Part shown: positions 14,001 through 16,115 of the stretch, one piece after another | Position numbering within the stretch: position 1 is the first letter of the stretch | How the letters are laid out: the number at the start of each line of letters is the position of its first letter | Assembly: GCA_036821485.1 (NCBI GenBank) | Contig: DAISJM010000060.1 | Location: 1-16,115, forward strand | DNA length: 16,115 nt | DNA from: DAISJM01 sp036821485 | GTDB taxonomy: Bacteria > Verrucomicrobiota > Kiritimatiellia > CAIQIC01 > JAGNIJ01 | Reading direction: 5' to 3' | Notes under the pieces: model-generated | Databases searched by the model: none | What the model saw: the letters and a program-made list of their open reading frames with translations, nothing else | What the model was told of the DNA's origin: nothing | Translations under genes and position numbers: made by a program

Positions 14001-15059
14001 TCACGGATACTGGCCGGCCCGATCGAGCCCCGCCGTCTCCTTGAAGCCGAAGAGCAGGTTCATGTTCTGCAAAGCATTACCCGCCTGACCCTTCATCAGG
14101 TTGTCGATGTGCGAAATCACACGCAACCGGTTGGTCCGCTCATCCACATCCACGATCAGGTTACAGTAGTTGGTACCCCGCACATGCACCGTGCCGACTC
14201 CGGCGTTCCGGTCATAGATGCGCACGAAAACGTTGTCCATATGGAACGCCTTGTACGCCTCCATCACAGCCGCGGGCGTGATGCCTCCCACCAGCGTTCC
14301 ATAGAGGCAGGACATGATGCCCCGGCACGTTGGCACCACCTGCGCCGTGAACGTAACGTTGAGCTTCCGGCCAGCCAACAGAGCGAGTTCCCGCTCGATC
14401 TCCATCACGTGCTGATGTCCGGCCAGTTTGTATGCGTTCATCTGGTCGTACCGCGCCGGATAGTGGAAGACGGCTGCGGGCTTCTTCCCCGCGCCGGACA
14501 CACCCGTCTTGCAGTCGCAGATAATGCTCGTGAGATCGATCAGTCCCGCCTTCACCGCGGGCGACAACCCGAGCAGACAACTGACGGCGAAGCAGCCGCA
14601 GTTGCCCACCAGCCGCGTGCCCGTGTTGATGTCCTTCCGGTGCAGCTCCGGCACGCCATAGACCGTGTCCTTGAGCAGCGGCGCATCCTTGTGCTGGGGA
14701 TCCAGGCCAATCCGCGCCGCATATTCGGCATAGACCTTCGGGTCGTTGAACCGGAAGTCACCGCTGTAGTCGATGACCTTGGCGCCTTTGTCCAACTCCG
14801 CGCGCGCGAACTTCATGCCGACGCCGTCCGGCGTGGAGAAGAAGACCACATCGGCCTTTTCCTGGGCCTTCGCGCTGTCCGGCGCGTAGATTTCGAGATC
14901 GCAAAAACCCGCCAAGTGCGGATACATCGCGCTCATGGGCTTGCCGACATTCTCCACATCGACCAGGCAGCCGATCTCCGCCTGCGGATGCCGCAGGAGA
15001 AGCTCCGTAATGCCCACGCCACCATATCCGCCCGCACCAACAACCTTCGCTTTAATCAT
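14001..15059 (-). CDS. argC: N-acetyl-gamma-glutamyl-phosphate reductase
   Basis: A 352-residue ArgC, which reduces N-acetyl-glutamyl-5-phosphate to the semialdehyde using NADPH in arginine biosynthesis. Visible marks are G-A-G-G-Y-G-G (8-14) for the cofactor, F-F-S-T-P-D-G (73-79), DYSGDFRF (97-104), V-Y-G-V-P-E-L (133-139), the catalytic cysteine in G-N-C-G-C-F (152-157), T-G-V-S-G-A-G (185-191), H-Q-H-V-M-E-I (215-221), VVPTCRGI (241-248) and IDNLMKGQAGNALQNMNLLFG (318-338 region). The motif is usually GNPGC and HRHxPE; here Pro is Cys154 and the His patch is HQHVME, but Cys156 and the histidines remain. The ATG at 15059 follows GAGG at 10 bases; an in-frame TTG at 15086 adds 9 unneeded residues. 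No other arginine gene is nearby. Confidence 0.93.
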   Translation of the reverse strand: MIKAKVVGAGGYGGVGITELLLRHPQAEIGCLVDVENVGKPMSAMYPHLAGFCDLEIYAPDSAKAQEKADVVFFSTPDGVGMKFARAELDKGAKVIDYSGDFRFNDPKVYAEYAARIGLDPQHKDAPLLKDTVYGVPELHRKDINTGTRLVGNCGCFAVSCLLGLSPAVKAGLIDLTSIICDCKTGVSGAGKKPAAVFHYPARYDQMNAYKLAGHQHVMEIERELALLAGRKLNVTFTAQVVPTCRGIMSCLYGTLVGGITPAAVMEAYKAFHMDNVFVRIYDRNAGVGTVHVRGTNYCNLIVDVDERTNRLRVISHIDNLMKGQAGNALQNMNLLFGFKETAGLDRAGQYP

Positions 15060-15147
15060 CGCAGTATAACCTCGTGGTTCAGACAAGTTCGCCGGAGAAT
15101 ATACCCCTGCCCTGCCACGAATAAAGATGAATCATACACCTTTGGAT

Positions 15148-15176
15148 TTGCGGCCATCCCGGTCCGCACCTATCAT
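15148..15176 (+). promoter_or_regulatory. Candidate promoter for methyltransferase gene
   Basis: TTGCGG (15148-15153) and TATCAT (15171-15176) stand 17 bases apart, predicting a start near 15183. This lies inside the longest version of the methyltransferase reading frame. If the promoter is real, translation should begin at ATG 15205, not at 15127 or 15175. The -10 is fair (4 of 6), the -35 weak at its end. Confidence 0.35.
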
Positions 15177-15204
15177 GGCTTCAGGCAATGCCCCCACAGC
15201 CAAC

Positions 15205-15807
15205 ATGAAGACCTCGGAGCAACTTAAGGACGACATCGTGTTCGATGTCGTTCTGCGCGGGAATCGGCTGAAGTTTCATACCACATGGGGTCTCTTCAGC
15301 CCCCGTTCCATCGACGACGGGTCGTATCTGTTGATCGAGCACATCGACGTCAAGGATGGACAAGACACGCTCGATCTTGGCTGCGGCTACGGCCCCATCG
15401 GGATATCGCTGGCCAAGACATGCCCCCACGGCAGCGTCCACATGGTGGACACCAATTTCCTGGCCGTCGACTTCGCAAGGAAGAACGCGGAAGTGAATGG
15501 CCTGCCCAACTGCAAAGCCTATCTGAGCAACGCGTTCAGCGCCGTAGGTGACGTCATGTTCGACAACATCGTCACCAACCTGCCGGCCAAAGTGGGCAAG
15601 GAACTGCTCTACATCATCCTCAGCGACGCCAAAGACCACCTGCGGCCCGGCGGCCAACTCGTCGTCGTAACCATTGCCGGCCTCAAAGAGTTCATCAAGA
15701 GAAACTTCAACGAGTCCTTCGGCAATTATGAGAAGGTGAAGCAAGGCCGGGAACACACCGTGGCCAGGGCCATCAAGCAGGCTTCGGAGCCGGTGGTTCA
15801 AGGATGA
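15205..15807 (+). CDS. RsmC-like class I SAM-dependent methyltransferase
   Basis: A 200-residue methyltransferase of the small-domain RsmC/MTS type; RsmC methylates G1207 of 16S rRNA. H-T-T-W-G-L-F-S (25-32) matches the Y-T-xx-G-V-F-S entry motif, and TLDLGCGYGPIGISL (55-69) is SAM motif I. M-V-D (80-82) is the acidic ribose contact, N-A (93-95 region) and N-I-V-T-N-L-P-A (121-128) is motif IV. The expected N-P-P-F-H appears as N-L-P-A-K, so the second residue and the following aromatic differ, which leaves substrate uncertain. LRPGGQLVVV (146-155) completes the fold. The frame is open from ATG 15127 with another ATG at 15175; no start has a clear ribosome site. I prefer 15205 because a plausible promoter overlaps the earlier starts and homologues begin close to this point. 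It is transcribed away from argC. Confidence 0.8.
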   Translation: MKTSEQLKDDIVFDVVLRGNRLKFHTTWGLFSPRSIDDGSYLLIEHIDVKDGQDTLDLGCGYGPIGISLAKTCPHGSVHMVDTNFLAVDFARKNAEVNGLPNCKAYLSNAFSAVGDVMFDNIVTNLPAKVGKELLYIILSDAKDHLRPGGQLVVVTIAGLKEFIKRNFNESFGNYEKVKQGREHTVARAIKQASEPVVQG

Positions 15808-15895
15808 GCGCCCATTTGTTTCTTGCCGATGAGAGGCCGTTCACGCACAATTTTTAGTGCTGTTGCCTTGGCGTAATCTGAAATGCAGGGGGGCT

Positions 15896-16115
15896 ATGAT
15901 CAGGAACTTGTGTCTCGTACTATTCTTGTGCGCGATCATGTTACCGCAAACAGGCGGGGCCGCGAATCTTCTCTCCAATCCGGGTTTTGAGGAGGGCACG
16001 GCGTTTGTGAACGGATGGTTCTCCTGGGGCGATTGTGGCGTCGAGTCCTGGGCCGCACGTAGCGGCAGCAATGGCGTGGCGCTATACGGCTGGGTGTCGG
16101 GCTCCTTCGGTGGGT
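15896..16115 (+). CDS. Secreted protein with carbohydrate-binding-like start, truncated by window edge
   Basis: The first 73 residues of an exported protein that continues past the window. A short signal peptide (R3, hydrophobic 5-17) has a cleavage site near G-G-A-A (20-23). The mature start, NLLSNPGFEEG (24-34), followed by W-F-S-W-G (41-45), S-W-A-A-R-S-G (51-57) and V-A-L-Y-G-W (61-66), is the opening of a CBM4/9-like or similar galactose-binding fold. Such domains are common in extracellular proteins of Verrucomicrobia-Lentisphaerae relatives. A G6 run (15888-15893) sits 2 bases before the ATG and can act as ribosome site. No promoter or terminator is clear in the 88 bases after the methyltransferase. 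What the rest of the protein does cannot be seen. Confidence 0.65.
   Translation, partial: MIRNLCLVLFLCAIMLPQTGGAANLLSNPGFEEGTAFVNGWFSWGDCGVESWAARSGSNGVALYGWVSGSFGG

Noticed and set aside
15060..15126. Promoter for argC (TATACT or TATATT boxes on the minus strand)
   Set aside because: Neither box has a fair -35 at 16-18 bases, so no position can be supported.
14109..15227. 372-codon plus-strand frame opposite argC
   Set aside because: The sequence is Arg/His-rich with no fold signals, and the opposite strand is a clear ArgC.
15845..15860. GCAC-(8)-GTGC hairpin after the methyltransferase
   Set aside because: Only four base pairs with an A/T loop and no following T-run; too weak to call a terminator.
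15868..15887. Sigma54-like TTGGC ... TGCA upstream of the last gene
   Set aside because: The GG to GC distance is 13 bases instead of 10, so it does not fit the -24/-12 pattern.
15888..15893. G6 run beside the start of the secreted protein as a phase-variable tract
   Set aside because: Six bases is short for slippage, and it serves well as a ribosome site; nothing else supports phase variation.

Overview
The window is 16.1 kb of GC-rich (roughly 60% by eye), densely coding bacterial DNA. About two thirds of it is a surface-glycan (LPS O-antigen or exopolysaccharide) biosynthesis region. The remainder holds arginine biosynthesis, a membrane protein of unknown function, a small methyltransferase and the start of a secreted protein. 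Several traits together suggest the Planctomycetes-Verrucomicrobia-Chlamydiae group, perhaps Verrucomicrobiota, Kiritimatiellota or Lentisphaerota: a YfhO-type giant membrane protein beside a GT2 transferase, a secreted glucoamylase-like protein with a jelly-roll tail, and a secreted protein whose mature end begins NLLSNPGFEEG. This placement is an impression from family resemblance, not a proven assignment.

Layout. (1) 2-2686, plus strand: the tail of a DegT-type sugar aminotransferase, a GT4 glycosyltransferase, a hexapeptide-repeat acyltransferase and an HddC-like sugar-1-phosphate nucleotidyltransferase. Two of the three junctions are 4-base ATGA overlaps. (2) 2696-6204, minus strand: a YfhO-like membrane protein followed by a GT2 transferase with C-terminal membrane segments, again joined by ATGA. 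(3) 6347-8316, plus strand: two extended-SDR sugar-nucleotide enzymes joined by GTGA, one resembling GDP-L-fucose synthase and one resembling GDP-mannose 3,5-epimerase. (4) 8291-10689, minus strand: a GT-C/ArnT-like membrane transferase and a DPM1-like GT2. (5) 10856-12940, plus strand: an exported DUF3131/glucoamylase-like protein. (6) 12954-15059, minus strand: argC and a four-helix membrane protein with a Pro/Ala-rich linker. (7) 15205-15807, plus strand: an RsmC-like methyltransferase. (8) 15896 to the end, plus strand: the start of a secreted protein. No stretch longer than about 170 bases lacks a gene. I see no tRNA, rRNA, CRISPR array or insertion sequence.

How the genes may work together. 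The aminotransferase and acyltransferase would make an N-acylated amino sugar. The HddC-like enzyme would activate a sugar-1-phosphate, probably a heptose or hexose, and the two SDR enzymes would reshape a nucleotide sugar, probably GDP-linked. The GT4 and GT2 enzymes would assemble the glycan in the cytoplasm. The two multi-pass proteins (YfhO-like and GT-C) would add lipid-linked sugars outside the cytoplasmic membrane, the DPM1-like GT2 being a plausible maker of the polyprenyl-phosphate sugar donor. The exported glucoamylase-like protein could trim the product.

The strongest lead is the SDR pair. Both enzymes align well with well-studied GDP-sugar epimerases, yet both lack residues that do acid/base epimerisation chemistry there (His to Asn in the first; Cys to His and Lys to a non-basic residue in the second). 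With an HddC-like gene in the same locus, this points to a modified GDP-hexose or GDP-heptose branch that the closest model enzymes do not predict.
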